Assembly (NCBI GenBank): GCA_027924645.1
Contig: BSBN01001343.1
Span: forward strand, 1,674,001 to 1,738,000
DNA: 64,000 nucleotides
Origin: Cunninghamia lanceolata
Lineage: Eukaryota; Streptophyta; Pinopsida; Cupressales; Cupressaceae
Direction: 5' to 3'
Part shown: piece by piece, positions 34,850 to 47,779 of the stretch
Numbering within the stretch: the stretch's first letter is position 1
Layout of the letters: every line of letters begins with the position of its first letter
Program-made: the position numbers and the translations under genes
The notes under the pieces: generated by a model
Databases searched by the model: none
The model's input: the letters and a program-made list of their open reading frames with translations, nothing else
What the model was told of the DNA's origin: nothing

Positions 34850-35710
34850 CTTGATAGCACAAATCATAAACAAAGTATTTGAAAAGTAGTCTCGATAGTA
34901 GAGCCAACTAGGCCTCACACAAAGAGGTAAGGGATCCTCTTTTGTGATATTTCAAGTACCATAACTACAACTCTCTAGAACTCTATTATATATGCATTCA
35001 TTGAAGTTTATTGCTTGATTCTAGAGAGTTCTCTAAAATATTCTTCTTCATCCTTAAGCTCAAATCTATCAAGCACCATTTGACTAAACACATCAAAAGT
35101 ATGCACATATTCATGCCCTTATGTGAGTAGGCCATGGTAGCACCAATCATAGGAAATTTCTTCCAAGTTTAATGTAGAAAATTGGATTACTTCCATTTTC
35201 CTCAATGGGTTGAGTGTGAGGCAAGTCTACATTTTTTGTAACCAAGCTCAAGCTAAAATCTTATCAATTCCATCAAAGGAATCTTATCAATTCCATCAAA
35301 GGTGGGTGTAGATATTTTGTTCAATTCATGCTTCAACTCTTTCCCATTATTATTCTAGTTATTCCCATGCCCTCTTATTTGTGGAATAATTCTTGTCACC
35401 TCTAAAAATTTCTCAAATGATAAAGCTGCCTTAAAGTCTTCAAGTTGATCCTAATATTCTCCACAAAATATAACAATCTATGATGGGGAAGAAGTCATGG
35501 GTTGTACTTGGTGTTCTACTTTTTCCTCTTCATCTTCTAGTAATAACACAAGTTTTGAGGATTTTGGGATGGAACTACTCACTGATCTAATACTTGCTAA
35601 AAAAAATTCCTCTCTTCTTTGACATCTAATCTCTCTATCACTGGAAAACATCAATAATCAAATTTGCCTTGCAAGTTGATAAGATCATAGCTTTGATACC
35701 ACTATAATGT
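34850..35710 (-). pseudogene. Hidden Ty3/gypsy gag remnant with primer-binding site
   Basis: Not visible as a long open frame, but the minus strand shows a run of gag signatures in shifting frames: FDGIDKI near 35310, ISYDWCYHGLLT and VFSQMVLDRFELK near 35150-35070, EEYFRELSRIKQ near 35030 and MVLEISQKRIPYLFV..GLVGSTIETTF near 34950-34880. These match the order of a plant gypsy capsid. Upstream, tggtatcaaagc (35699-35688) is an initiator-Met primer-binding site, and tgttctaaac at 35711 is the likely LTR edge. The rest of the element is missing; the microsatellite at about 34800 marks the break. Confidence 0.65.
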
Positions 35711-38700
35711 TCTAAACTAATTTTTAAATAAATTTTTAGATCTAGAATATAACCAACAATTTCAGCATAAAATATGATATAACAATCACTACCAAACTTT
35801 CATAACAAATTTTTGGTGAAAGTATATGTTCTATCTAGATTCATTCTAGATAAACTAGATTTGGGATACAACTTTTCCAACTAAAAGTGTCCACTAAATA
35901 CATATATAGCATCACTTTGGGGCCAATTTACAAAAAATATATATATTTAAAAAACTTAATGTTCTAACAACTTCTACTCACATAAATAATCTTTTTTTTT
36001 CAAATCTAAAAATACCCTTTTGTAGATATATAAGTCTACATCATAAAATATAATTTTTAAAAAATTTCAATTATTGATTATATTTTATTTTTTATTTTTA
36101 CTAAAAGTAGGTTATCAACACCAAATAGAATGTTGATTGTCCTCTCAAGTAAAAACACTAAAGTTTTTTTAAAAAATTTAAAAAATTATGATGCACTAGA
36201 GGAGAGATTCCATGTCGAGATGATATAATTTTGTTCCTATTTTGGATAAATAGTTAAGACAAAAAGTTATGTCCCATCGAAATAGTTTTGTTTTCATTAT
36301 ATGCAAGTTCTAAGATTTATTTTTAAAAATACATTTATCAAAATGGGAAAGAAATTAATCCATGCACTAAAGTTTCAAGTTATAAATACCAAAAAAATAT
36401 GAAGGAAAGAAATTATTATATAAAGAGCGACATCCCACTTAACCTTATTTATTAACATTTTATTAGAAACTAAATTATAGTGTCAATTTTATAAAAAAAT
36501 ATGTTTAAATCATTTTTTAATTTTTTAAAAATATAAATACAAAATACACAAAAAATATACATCTTATTAGTTTACATCATTTCAAAATTTAAAACATATA
36601 CATCACTTTGTAGTGATTCAAGTTAAAAAGTTCGATCATTGTTGCTCATTTCCTTTATAAAAAGAATGACACAACTTTGAACTTTTACCTAGCTTCTTTT
36701 CCCCTAAGATCTAAAAGAAAAATACCAAAAACTATGCTAACAACACACCCACACTTCACTACAATGTTGGAGTTAACTTATATAGATATAATGAATAGAA
36801 AAGCATTGTTAAAATTTAGAAATAATAGAAATGCAATTGATTTTCAGATCTGCAATATATCCCTATATGTTGGATCTCATTCCTTCAAAAAAAGATACAA
36901 ATAAACACACTAAAATATGCTAGAAAATACAAAGAAATCTTTTAAGTGCAAATTCAACCTTTGTATGAGAATGCTCTTGGGAAACCAAAGGGTTTTCATC
37001 CTATAATTTTAACATCCAAGGGCTTTCATCCTTAGATGAACGAAGGAACACTAGTCATCGAAGAATTTTAGCAAAGTTTTGGTATATAGATATTAGATGT
37101 CAAAAATAAAGAAATTTCCTCCAATTTATAGAGATTTGAAAGTCCAACAGTTCCAATGCCCCTATCTTGAAAATAAATTAACATAATATTATTTTTAGCA
37201 ACTTCCCTCAAAACATGCTCACTTGTCATAATTGTTGCAAGTTTTCTAGCTGAAAATAAGTAATAACTCCCCTCACAAGATGTCACCAAAGTTTTCATAG
37301 AATAAAATATAATTAGGTGCCACATGATTTACAAAGTTACTAATTGCTTCATTAAAAACCCACACCCATTTTGAGTTATCAACATAATAAAATATATTTA
37401 ATATTTAATATTTAATTGGCCCCAATTAAATAGCTTGAAAATATAAATTAATGTGGTCTAAAATTAAATATTAAATAAAATAATTTCCCTTACTCCTTCC
37501 TTTAGCCCAAAGGAAATATTGAAATGGGCTATTGGGAGCTCAAGTTGGATTATTCAGAAAGGGGACATTGCATTGTTAGTCATTATTGAAACATATTGAA
37601 ATGGGCTATTGGGACCTCAAGTTGAATTATTTAGAAAGAGGACATTGTATTGTTAGTTGTTGTTAAAACATGTGTTAACACAACAAAGAAAGCCTATTTA
37701 AACTATGAGAGCTAGACATTGATAGATAACCAAAATGGAAAAACTAGCTCAACAAAATAGTAGAAACTAGCACTTTCTCTTGCCTTGTGAAACTCTACCT
37801 TCCTAACAATTTGAAATCTCATGGTAGAGCAAATCACACCCCCACCAAATTTCCTATAACGTAAATAATGAGCTTGTTAACATTACAAACTTTTGCAAAT
37901 ATCAAAATTTGAAAAAAAATTAAAAACTAATTCACACAAAATAACAAGGGCTATGCAGTAGGAGGAGTCCTTGCCAAATACTGGCAGCTCAAAGCATGGC
38001 AAAAGCACATGCGCATAAAGGGTGTAGGGATTGGTTTTGCATGTGTCGAGCTTTGGCAAAACCATGATTAAAAAAATCAAATTTTATGTTAACAAAAACA
38101 TGGTCTTATGTTGAATCAACCCTGTTTTATGTTGAAGAACAACAATATGCAAAGAAGCATTGAGCAATGTATGTGCAAGCAAGTAGAGTATAAAAATAAA
38201 AGAAGTTAGATTAGAGTTAAAATTTACAAACCATCAAATTTGCATAAAAAGTATTATATAATATCATTTTCTAGGATCAAATTTCATCTATGCAATAGAT
38301 AGAATTAAGATTAAACCTTGCAACATAATACATTGGATTTAGGTGCTACACTATGAAAAGAAGAAAAATAAATATTTAAGCACTCTGGAATTAAAGTATC
38401 TGTCAAGAGTTGCATCATGTTTGCAGTTTAATTTGCTACACTACATCCCTTATCCTGCTAGGAGTCTGGAGAAGTGGATTTGCCTATCAAACTAAAGTGG
38501 TATGATTAGTTTAGAAATCATGATATTCTAGTTGCAAAAACCAAAAAAACAAATCATACTCATGTTTAATCAATGTGTGTTAGAATGGATCAATGCATTG
38601 ACAATTATCAGATTTTACATTATATGCAGTTAGAGCAGCACACATATACAATAGGATAGAATCACTTGTATGCATATTCAAAGCAAAAGTATAAAAACTA

Positions 38701-40734
38701 TTGGAAATAGACCTATGAATATTAAAGGGAAAAAAATGTTCTAGCTCTTGTACTAAACTGAACAAACAATCGCAGTAATGTTAAAAAACTTATTAACTGA
38801 AAAACCAAAATAATGAACATATCACTATTGATTTAAGAAAGAGCAAGAGCAGGAGGATAACAAATAAGCATTATTTTCCACCTAGGAATTGCATGAAATA
38901 ATTACAAAAATTAGAAGTAAAAAATACTATCATTTCCATCATTGGGATGTTCAACTTTGACTACTTACAAAATGAAACAAAACGTAATGAAATAGGAAGG
39001 TAACTCACAAGTATTTTTGTCATCTAAGTGTTATTATGAAATTAAAGTCAGAATTAAATACTAAACTCATAATAATTGCAATAGGTAGTTTAAATAAAAC
39101 TTATATTCTTACAAGTACAACAAAAATGATGCTATTGAATTAGAATCACAAGATATCACACAAACCTAAAAGAGAGCATTTTATAAACTATCGGTGCATG
39201 TGGCATATCCATAAATAAAGAGTTTGTGAAAGAATATATGTGTCTACATGCTTCAAGATTAAGTGGTGTGTCCATGACACATTCCTTCACTATTAAAAGA
39301 AAGTGAAGCCTTCTATGTGGGACAACACCACAGAAATGGAACAAAATTTACACTATTATTCTCATATACATGCAAATTCATTACACAAATCAATGGAAAG
39401 ACTTACAAGATAAGCAATACACACCTATTCAATCCATTGAGATGTTGTTGGGGGTGGAAAGATAACTACAGGTTTGGGTTTAGTGCCTACAAACTGTTAG
39501 GTCACAAAAACTTAGGTCCTAAACCCTAAGAGGTTACTAAGCTCTCTTGACGTTTTTGGCTAACTGACATAGGGTAGATATGGCTAAACCCCCTTCACTT
39601 CAGGATCTACTAGACCTAGGTGGTTGTACCTGAATGATTAGTGCAGACTTGACTTGACCTTCACAATGGCAAATGAGTGTGAAGTAGATTGTAAGACTGA
39701 AAATAATTCCCAATACTAAAGTTTGAGATTTTGAAAGTGTGAAAGATTTTGAAATATTGTTTTGAAAAGACCAGTACTTAATTCTATTGGGTGAATGGGG
39801 TCAAGATTTGTATGTTTTACAGATTTACCTACTTGGTTTAACTCTTACTACCTAGAACCTATCAAATGCTTACACCTTATGTGAACGTGCAGGGATATTG
39901 GTTATTAGACTCTTCTTTAATAATCTAATTGATACTTCTCCAAATTACTATGGTTATCTGAAAGGGATTTAATTCTATTTTGAAGGAAACCAACTATGAT
40001 CATTTAGTTAAAGGATTTTAACTCATGGTAGAGACTAATAAATATAAATCATTCAGATGGACTTAAATTGACTTCGACTAGAAACTAGCCAAGCATACCA
40101 CATAGAGACATCAAATGTGCCTTGAAAATCTAATTAATTTAATAACTGGAAAATTTTAATATGGAGATAGTCAAACAACTCATAAGATTGAATATCAACA
40201 AAGTAGTAGAACATCAGAGATATATCCACTTATTAAAACCATCTTGCCCACTGTATTATTAAAATATCATAAAAACTATGTATCATGCTTCTGAGATGTG
40301 ACTAAAGGGATATTGTAGTATATGATAATTCTTCTGATGATGATGATGATTCGTGATGTCTCTACCTTGATTCCCCTTATATATGTGTGAAGGAGACAAA
40401 CTTCAAGCTTTAAACAATGTGTCCATTCATAATTACACCCTTTACGATAAATGGATCATAATTAAGGAATAGATTAATCTGATTGAGATCTAGATAAATC
40501 ATCGTAGGGCATCTATAATGGCTAGCCTGGCAAAATCTTCCCTCAAATTTTATAGTATTTGATAAAATATGCTTTACTTGTTCTCATTGCTGAAAGCAAT
40601 ACATTGATCTATATATTGCACAATATCGAGAAAATGTCATTCTTGCTTTCCCTAACCCTCTTCATATTGCTCTGGCAAAAAACAAATTCATATCTGAGCT
40701 ACAATAAATATATATGTATCAGAAATTCCTTCGT
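35711..40734. other. Long AT-rich region, possible LTR then unassigned DNA
   Basis: 35711 onward probably begins the LTR of the remnant above; its far end could not be fixed (tgtgttaaca near 37680 is a candidate). A 77-bp tandem duplication lies at 37517-37665 (tattgaaatgggctattggg). Small frames at 36677, 37068, 37883, 38580 and 39156 have no recognisable domain. From 38100 to 40730 I see no coding signal and no clear repeat. Confidence 0.45.
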
Positions 40735-41850
40735 ATCAACTTTTGTATATACATTTGGGACATACATACAAATGCAGACTTCATCAGGTCTATAAAACAG
40801 ACTGGAATTAATTACATATTCGGTCATGTATACTCTCGCCTTGTATATCGAATTCATGCCTCTTAATATACAGCCCCAGATCTCACATAAAGTTCTTAGA
40901 ATTTAAACTTTCTAATCAAGTCCGAACTTGTATGTATTCATTTGTATCACCTTTTGTATATTGTATGCATCCACTTTCTTATACAAGCACAAATTTTATT
41001 GGGTTTATGAAACAAATTGAAATTATCTTCGGATCCACCCTTGCTGCATTTTCCTTTTTGTATATTAGATACATACATACAAATGTACAAATTCAGACCT
41101 CATCTGAAGTTCATAAAGCCTTAACTTTCCAATCATGTCTAGTTTTGTATATCAGATACATGCAATTATGTGTACACTGATACATACAAAAATAACTGTT
41201 TGCTTCTGTCTTCTAAATTCCATTGAATTATTATTTCAGGTCTGTGCTTGTATATTTAGGATTTGTATATTGAATACATGCATCACGATATTCAATCGTA
41301 GGTTTCAAACATCATGAAGTATACCTATGAAAATCATCAGTTTTGGATTAGTATTCGTGTGTTTAATATATCTGTATGTCTTATACAAATGCATTTGTAT
41401 ATCCATTTGTGGCGGGGCCCATATATGCATTTGTGTCTTCTCTCTTCTATTTCTTGTGTACAATATACAACCACAGACTTAAAGTAAAAATCTCTTAGTT
41501 TAATTTTCCAATCGGGTTTGAACTTGTATATGTATAAAAATGTATGCTATCAGCGATATATAAAATTGATAGGATTGTGGACTTATACACCATTTTTGAA
41601 CATCTTTTGACATCTGTGAATGTACATTTGGATTTGTATAAGATATTCATGCTTTAGGATATAGAACTGCAGATTTCTACTATTATACGACACGCAATAA
41701 GACACCCTCAAGTTAGGATTTGTATATTGTTTTGACAACTTGGGATACAAGTGAGAATTAAAGCCGATGCATACTATCTCTTGATGGACATGAAAGGTGT
41801 TGTATATGATATGCATACAAATGAAAATGTGTATGAGATACATTTTTCGA
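40735..41850. repeat. Degenerate array of TTGTATAT..ATACATGC units
   Basis: At least ten imperfect copies of a phrase like ttgtatattagatacatgc, often followed by atacaaatg, recur every 60-200 bp, interleaved with phrases such as cagacctcatctgaagttcataa and ctttccaatcatgtct. It looks like an old, diverged satellite or the internal repeat of a lost element. Not coding. Confidence 0.6.
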
Positions 41851-42118
41851 TCAGTGTATAGTTTGACTTTTGTTGACTTGTCCATAACTTTTAGAAAACA
41901 AGGAATTTTCAAGAATTTCAAAAAGCAACCCCAACTCATTTTTAATGTTGATTCCAATTTTCATCATGGGTACCTAAAATTTTGTCAGAATTTAAAGTTT
42001 CCAATATTTTCTCTTATTAGGGATGAATGGTTATGAAGTCATTGCAAGAATCCAAAAAATAATCTTTATGACATAGACCAATGGTAGTGGGAGTGTGGGA
42101 GATGGAATCCTAGTCTAC

Positions 42119-42290
42119 TGTGCATGGAAAAATCTTAGAGAGAGAGAAGGTACTTCAAGAATTGTCCATGCACTAGAAATTTCCTATCCTTCTTAAATAT
42201 ATTGTGCATGGAAAGATCCTATGAGAAGAAGTGTTTCAGGAATTGTCCATGCACTGGCAATTCCTATTCTTCACCACTCATGTTCTATAG
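42119..42290 (-). repeat. About 82-bp duplication at the end of a gypsy pol remnant
   Basis: gtgcatggaaa..attgtccatgcact..aatt-cctat-cttc occurs twice, at about 42119 and 42201. On the minus strand both copies encode the gypsy polyprotein tail LPVHGQFLKHFF-like, so the C-terminus was tandemly duplicated. Confidence 0.7.
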
Positions 42291-43401
42291 ATAATAAGAA
42301 TCCTCTCGACATTTACCAATGATGATAAATGGGCCCAACCATAACGCCTCAAACTTACCATGTTTTCCTTTATCTTATCCCCTGGCATTCCACATTAGCA
42401 CCATATCATCCACCTTGAACTTTCTTTCCTTTGCCTTTTTATCAAACAAGTATTTCATCTGTAATTGCATCTTTTCATTTTGTTCTTGAGCTTGGGCCCT
42501 TATTTCATCCAATTCATCCAATTTGCTCCATTCTCTCTTCCATGGGTTCAGGAACATCTATGTCTTCCTGAAGAATAAATTTATAAACTAGCAAAAGATT
42601 ATGCACAGAAAGTCTGGCTTGTGTACCGTATACTAGTTCAAATGGGGATTTTCCTATACTTTTCTTTACAGTAACCCTGTCTTCCCACAATGTCAATCTT
42701 AGTTTTGAGTCCCAGGCTTTCTTGTTATTCTCTAACATTCTTTTGATTATTTTCAAGATGCTTTTGTTACTCGACTCTGCCTGTCCATTAGCTTGAGGGT
42801 GATATGGAGAGGCATATGAAATTGTTATTCCATATGACTCATAGAATGTTTTGAAATCTTTTGACCTAAAACACATGCCATTGTCTGTGATGAGTTTGAC
42901 TAGAACTCCAAATCTAATAATAATATTTTCTAATAGATAATTTACCACCACCTTGCTAGTGGCTTGTCTGGTTGGAATAGCCTCTATCCATTTTGTAAAG
43001 TAGTCTGTTGCCACCAAAATCCACTTGTGTCCACCACTAGATTTCTCTTTGATTTCCCCTATGAAATCAATCCCCCATTGATGAAATGGAGCTTCAACCT
43101 GCATGGGTCTCAATGGTACAGCTCCTTGATAGTTCAATTTTCTAGAAAACTTTTGACAAGCTTCACATTTTCTTACAGATTTGTGAGCATCCTTAAAAAC
43201 TTCAGACCAATAGTAGCATGCTCTCATTACTTTATGGGTAGTAGTCCTTTCTAAGAAAGGCCCTCCACATACACCTTCATGCATTTCTTGTAATATTTTC
43301 TCAGCTTGTGTTTTATCTAGGCATAACAGTAAAATACCATCTCTATTTTTCCAGTACAAATCTCCATCCATGAAGACATACTTTGATGTAATAAGTTTCA
43401 A
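42205..43401 (-). pseudogene. Ty3/gypsy integrase and C-terminal tail
   Basis: 43401-42514 is open for 295 codons: HEGVCGG..CEACQKF zinc-binding region, WGIDFIGEI, ATDYFTKWIEAIP, ITDNGMCF and YHPQANGQAESSNKS, with the DDE residues present. From 42557 the post-integrase part follows in another frame (ELDEIRAQAQEQNEKMQ..RKFKVDDMVL, then GKFEALWLGPFII), ending in a duplicated PVHGQFLKH tail. There is no chromodomain, as expected for the Tat/Athila branch of Ty3/gypsy. Confidence 0.88.
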
Positions 43402-43530
43402 AGTTCTCTTCTGATTGTCATTTAGGCCCTAAGGACATTTCATGTTTTTGAGATAATACATTACATTGGTATACCATGGTGTATGCTCAATGCTTACAAT
43501 GAAGTTATCTCCTTCTTGTATGTTGCAAAT

Positions 43531-44441
43531 TTAGGCAGCCTCCAAGTTTGATTCAGCCATCAATTTGGCTAGACCCTGATGTCTGACAAGCTTAGTGATT
43601 TGAATATCAATGTTAAATTCTTGGATTCTATTCATCCATCTACACCTCTGTCCTGTAACATCATTCTGAACAAAAACATCCTTTACTACAGCATTTGGTA
43701 CATACGCTACCACATGAGATCCAACTAAATATGGCCTGAATGCTTTTACTTCTTTCACTATGGCATAAACCTATTTTTTAGTATATCATACTTTAATTTT
43801 GCCCCCTGGAGTGACTTATTAATAAATAATATAGGTTGTTCATACCCTTCATTATTTTTCTGCAGCATTACAATGACCACTGTATGAAAAGATGAAAAGG
43901 AAAATATTAGGAATGGCTTATCAAAATATAGGGACTTCAGTATAGGGGCCTCTTTAATAGCCTTCTTGATGGATGTAAATGCATCAATAGCTTCTTTAGA
44001 CTAGTCCACCTTTGCACCCTTCGTCAACATTTTAGAGACTGGTTTAACAATGTCTACAAAGTTTGATATGAACCTCCTGACAAAATTTATCTATCCAAAG
44101 AAAGATTGAATGGATTTCATATTTCTTGGAATAGGAATCTTGTCAATAGCCTCTACCCTTTCAGGATCAATCCTGACACCATGCTTTGAGACTATGTGCC
44201 CTAGCAGTTTTCCTTCTGTCACAGCAAAAAGGAATTTCTTTGGGTTTAGAGAAATAGCATATTCCAATGCTCTAATAAAGATCTTCTCCAAGTGTGTATA
44301 ATGGTCTTCTACCTTTTTAGAATATGTTCTTAAATCATCTTGGTAAACCACCATTATTGTGTTAATCAAATCGGCAAATGTTACATCCATGGTCCTTTGG
44401 AATGTTGCCCCATCATTTGTAAGACCAAATGGCATTCTCAC
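43531..44441 (-). pseudogene. Ty3/gypsy RT C-terminal half and degenerate RNase H
   Basis: 44441-44091 continues the RT with MRMPFGLTNDGATFQR and the catalytic VVYQDDLRTYS (YxDD), then the connection (GVRIDPERVEAI, SFFG). After breaks, the classic gypsy RNase H position reads KPFLIFSFSSFHTVVIVMLQKNN, which lacks the catalytic Asp, followed by an AIVKEVKAFRPYL helix and KLVRHQGLAKLMAE. That inactive RNase H fits with the extra RNase H upstream. Confidence 0.85.
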
Positions 44442-44483
44442 ATAGACATATGCTCCCCAAGGTGTTGTAAAGGTAGTCTTATA

Positions 44484-45840
44484 CTATTTTGATTCCTTAA
44501 CCTTTACTTGATTATACCCAGAGAAACCATCCATCATGGATAGTAATTCACATCCTGTCACTTGTTGCAGCATTCTCTCCATATTTGGAAGAGGGTAATT
44601 GTCTTTTAGTGATGAGATATTCAAGTTTCTGAAGTCCACACACAATCTCATATCACCATTCCTTTTTATGATGGGTACCAAGTTTGATACCCAAGAAGAA
44701 TGTCTAATAGGTTTGATAATACCTCCTTCTCTAAGCTTCATAAGCTCTTCCTGCATCTTAGGTGCCAGCATTGGATTGATGGGTCTTTGTCTATGCCTAA
44801 ATGGTTTGGCATCAGGTTTCAACAAAATTTCATGTTGAAATAGATCTTCCCTGTATGCCTTTAGATCATCATAAGACCAGGCAAACACATGTTTATATTT
44901 TCTGAGTAGGACTATAAGCATTTCTCTAATTTTTGGACTAATCCTTTTTCCAATGTAAACCTTCTTAGGGGCCATATCTGTTCCCAAATTAATTTCTTCC
45001 ATATCCTTAAGATCCATTGTTTCAGGTTTAAGATTATATCTGTCTTGCCCATCGAATACCCTTTCCAAAGCTACCAGGCCTTTAGGAATTTTGTTTGTCT
45101 TAAGTTGGACCACTTCTTTTCTGAAAAGAGTCTGTTTGCCATCTACCTCTTCAACGAATGCATTGAAGTCAATTTCTTGTGATTCATATTGGTCCACACA
45201 ATGAAGAAACTTAATGAGGTCTTGGTCATCATTGAGAACTTGCCAGTTATAAATATTATTAGGGATTGATGGTGTAGCCTTAAATTCTACTTTAGCTATT
45301 CCTGATAATGTAACATCGTCTCTTTTTAAGGCCACTTTTGCCAGGAAATCAGCCATTCTATTTTTGGACCTTTCTATCCAATCTACAGAGAATGCATCAA
45401 ATAGTTCAATGGTATCCCACATAGCATTTCTATATTGCTTCAACCTCTTATTATTTGATGAATATTTCACCCTAATCTGTGAGACTACTAATTTAGAGTC
45501 ACCATATACTGCTAGTAGTTTGATTGCATGTTTTAGGGCGATGTTTAAACCCAATAGCAATGCTTCGTACTCAACAATTTTATTTGTACATTCAAAGGAT
45601 AATAAGAATGAGTGTTTGAATGTCTTGCTTGTGGGTGAGATAAGTGCTACTCCTACCCCATTTCCTCCTTTACTGCAGGCTCCATCAAAATACATCCTCC
45701 ATACACCATTTTCATCTGTTTGAGACTCTTTTCTCATTGGTTCTATATTTTGTAATTTAGGATGTGCTTTCTCAACCCTAAAAATCCCAAGATCTACATC
45801 ACAGAAATAGTTTATCTGATTTGGATTTAATCATGCTATT
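44484..45840 (-). pseudogene. Archaeal-type RNase H fused upstream of RT (Ty3/gypsy)
   Basis: A 417-codon frame starts with a complete RNase H: YFDGACSKGGNGVGVAL, KIVEYEALLLGL, AVYGDSKLVV and NRMADFLAKV, so the D-E-D-D catalytic set is present. About 150 residues of linker follow, then RT entry motifs (YREDLFQHEILLKPDAKPF, GGIIKPIRHSSWVSNLVPI, MRLCVDFRNLN, DNYPLPNMERML, MDGFSGYNQ). The frame is open upstream of the Met and joins the protease part, which shows MLLSRQWTAAVGGNVQLDLSY near 45960-45900. The domain order is therefore PR, RNase H, RT. An in-frame stop at 44484 breaks the RT. Confidence 0.85.
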
Positions 45841-46017
45841 ATATTCTCATATCTTGGCTCCCTGTATATTTTGATGTCCCTCCCATTTACTGGTATGGTC
45901 ACGTATGATAGGTCTAGCTGGACATTTCCCCCTACCGCAGCAGTCCATTGTCTGGATAACAACATACGATAGTATGGTGGAGTGTCTATCATAGTTATAT
46001 AAATTATGTATGTGACT

Positions 46018-46980
46018 TTAGGACATGAAGCTAATTTTAGTTCTACATCTCATGATACCAACAACTAGAATACATTTGTTGTCCATTGCATAACATTTAC
46101 CATATGTTGTATCTACCCACAAACCTAACTCTTTCATGACTTCTATTAGCATGAAGTTTATGGCAGCTCCAGAATCGATCATGCAATTTCTTACCAACTT
46201 GTTATTAATCAGCAATGTTATATAAAATGGGTCTACTTGAGGAGGATTTTTTGTTATAGCATCGCCAAGATAAATTTCAGGACTCCTCATAACTTCTTGT
46301 CCAAGATTGTTCACCTTATTTTCTAGCCCATTTTTGTTGTCACCTTGTTGTTGATTTGGCACATTAGAAATCAACTTGAGAGCACTAGCCCTATATTCAT
46401 CTACTTTCATCATCTCCATAAATGGTATTGATATCTTGATTTGGGATAATGCATGTGTTATGTCAAAAGAAGGAGCAGTAGTGATTTGTTCTGATTTTTC
46501 TCTATTATAATCTTTCTCCTCAGATTACTGCTTATTCTTTATCTTATTGGGCTCAACCTTGGAGGTTTCCTTATGTGGAATCTTCTGATTTTCTCCTTTC
46601 CTATGGTTATCAAAAGTATTCTTTTTATGACTTGGTTCCTTGATAAACAAACCTCTAGGTTTTCTTTGGTCTGCATTCATAGTCATATTTATCATATTGT
46701 AATTGTTTCTGGCTTGAGTCACAATAGCAATTGTAAGGGCTCTCCTTTCCTCCTCATTAGGCTGTCTTAATTGAAATTGTGGGACCATGTTAGACCTATT
46801 AGTGTTTTCTTCATTGTCCTCTTCCTGATCAAAGAATATTTCTTGGCTACCTATGTTTATATTATACTTATGAAAAAAAAAACTAGGATGATACTGTAGA
46901 AGTGAAGGAAGGGGAATAGAAGAAAATGAATGAGAGTTGGCAAATGAAACTAAGCTACATTTATGATTCAAGCAATCACA
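46018..46980 (-). pseudogene. Ty3/gypsy gag C-terminus and protease
   Basis: 46419-46018 contains the protease active site MIDSGAAINFMLIEVMKELGL (DSG intact) and then frame-shifts near 46040 into the continuing protease. 46971-46525 is a polar, Asn/Lys-rich segment (QPNEEERRALTIAIVTQARNN) of the gag-protease linker type. The capsid and 5' LTR are missing beyond 46980, so the element is 5'-truncated. Confidence 0.7.
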
Positions 46981-47239
46981 AGTTTATTGCTCCTCTTATG
47001 TCTCTTCTCTTTAACTAATGAAGAGGATTTGATTAGCCTAGATGATTGTATTGAAAACATGATTGAATCATGAACTACCATTTACTACATTGCATCAGAT
47101 AATTTTATAAGTGTCGAGAATGCTCTATTTCTAGAAAAATTGGTCCAAAACATATTGAGTTTCTCTATATGATGAGGTTACTTTTTTAAATATTCAAAAT
47201 TATAAATAAAAGGAATTTGTTGTTATCAGTATAGAAGAT

Positions 47240-47740
47240 TTAGACATGGGTGAAAAAGATGAACTCAAAGAATTGATAAAGATGACTATAGATAGAGAAT
47301 AGGTTCCATTGTTGCAAAACTATGTCAGTAAGGAGTCTCTCATCTATAAGGAATACTTTAATCAATTTACAAAGGTTCATATGGGACAAAGGCCTCTTGA
47401 CTACAAGAATGATGCCACCAGAGAAACTACCATGGTCTTCATGAAGAGTCTAAGCTTGGTAGAGAAATTGATGAACAGGAAACGATGGAAGGAGATGCTT
47501 TGCTGCATTGTCTCAAGGGAAATTAATAAAGATGTTATATCTAGTGGATTTGGTGAAAATCTAAATGGCTAGAGCTTCAGTCCCATGCCTTGATGAGTGT
47601 ACAGATATGCAAAAAAACATTCTTGAAACAAATTGAAGATTCGCATCTAGTGCCGGACTCTCAACGCTATGATCATGAGGATGTGGTGAAAGAGGAAGAG
47701 GAAGGCCCCATATACCCTCACTTCCTTTCACGCCTCTAGC
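47240..47740 (+). pseudogene. Unrecognised plus-strand coding remnant
   Basis: 47309-47572 is open for 87 codons (MLQNYVSKESLIYKEYFNQF...), with coding-like upstream sequence separated by one TAG (DLDMGEKDELKELIKM). A second frame at 47575-47740 reads SHALMSVQICKKTFLKQ then VPDSQRYDHEDVVKEEEEG, also coding-like. Amphipathic charge pattern and codon use suggest a former gene or exons, but I do not recognise the family. It overlaps the end of the importin-alpha fragment on the opposite strand. Confidence 0.3.
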
Positions 47741-47779
47741 GTAAATGGGTGTTATATTGTTATTTGTAACCATACCTCC

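Noticed and set aside
37883..38080. Small minus-strand gene
   Set aside because: 65 codons in AT-rich DNA without domain, splice context or neighbours.
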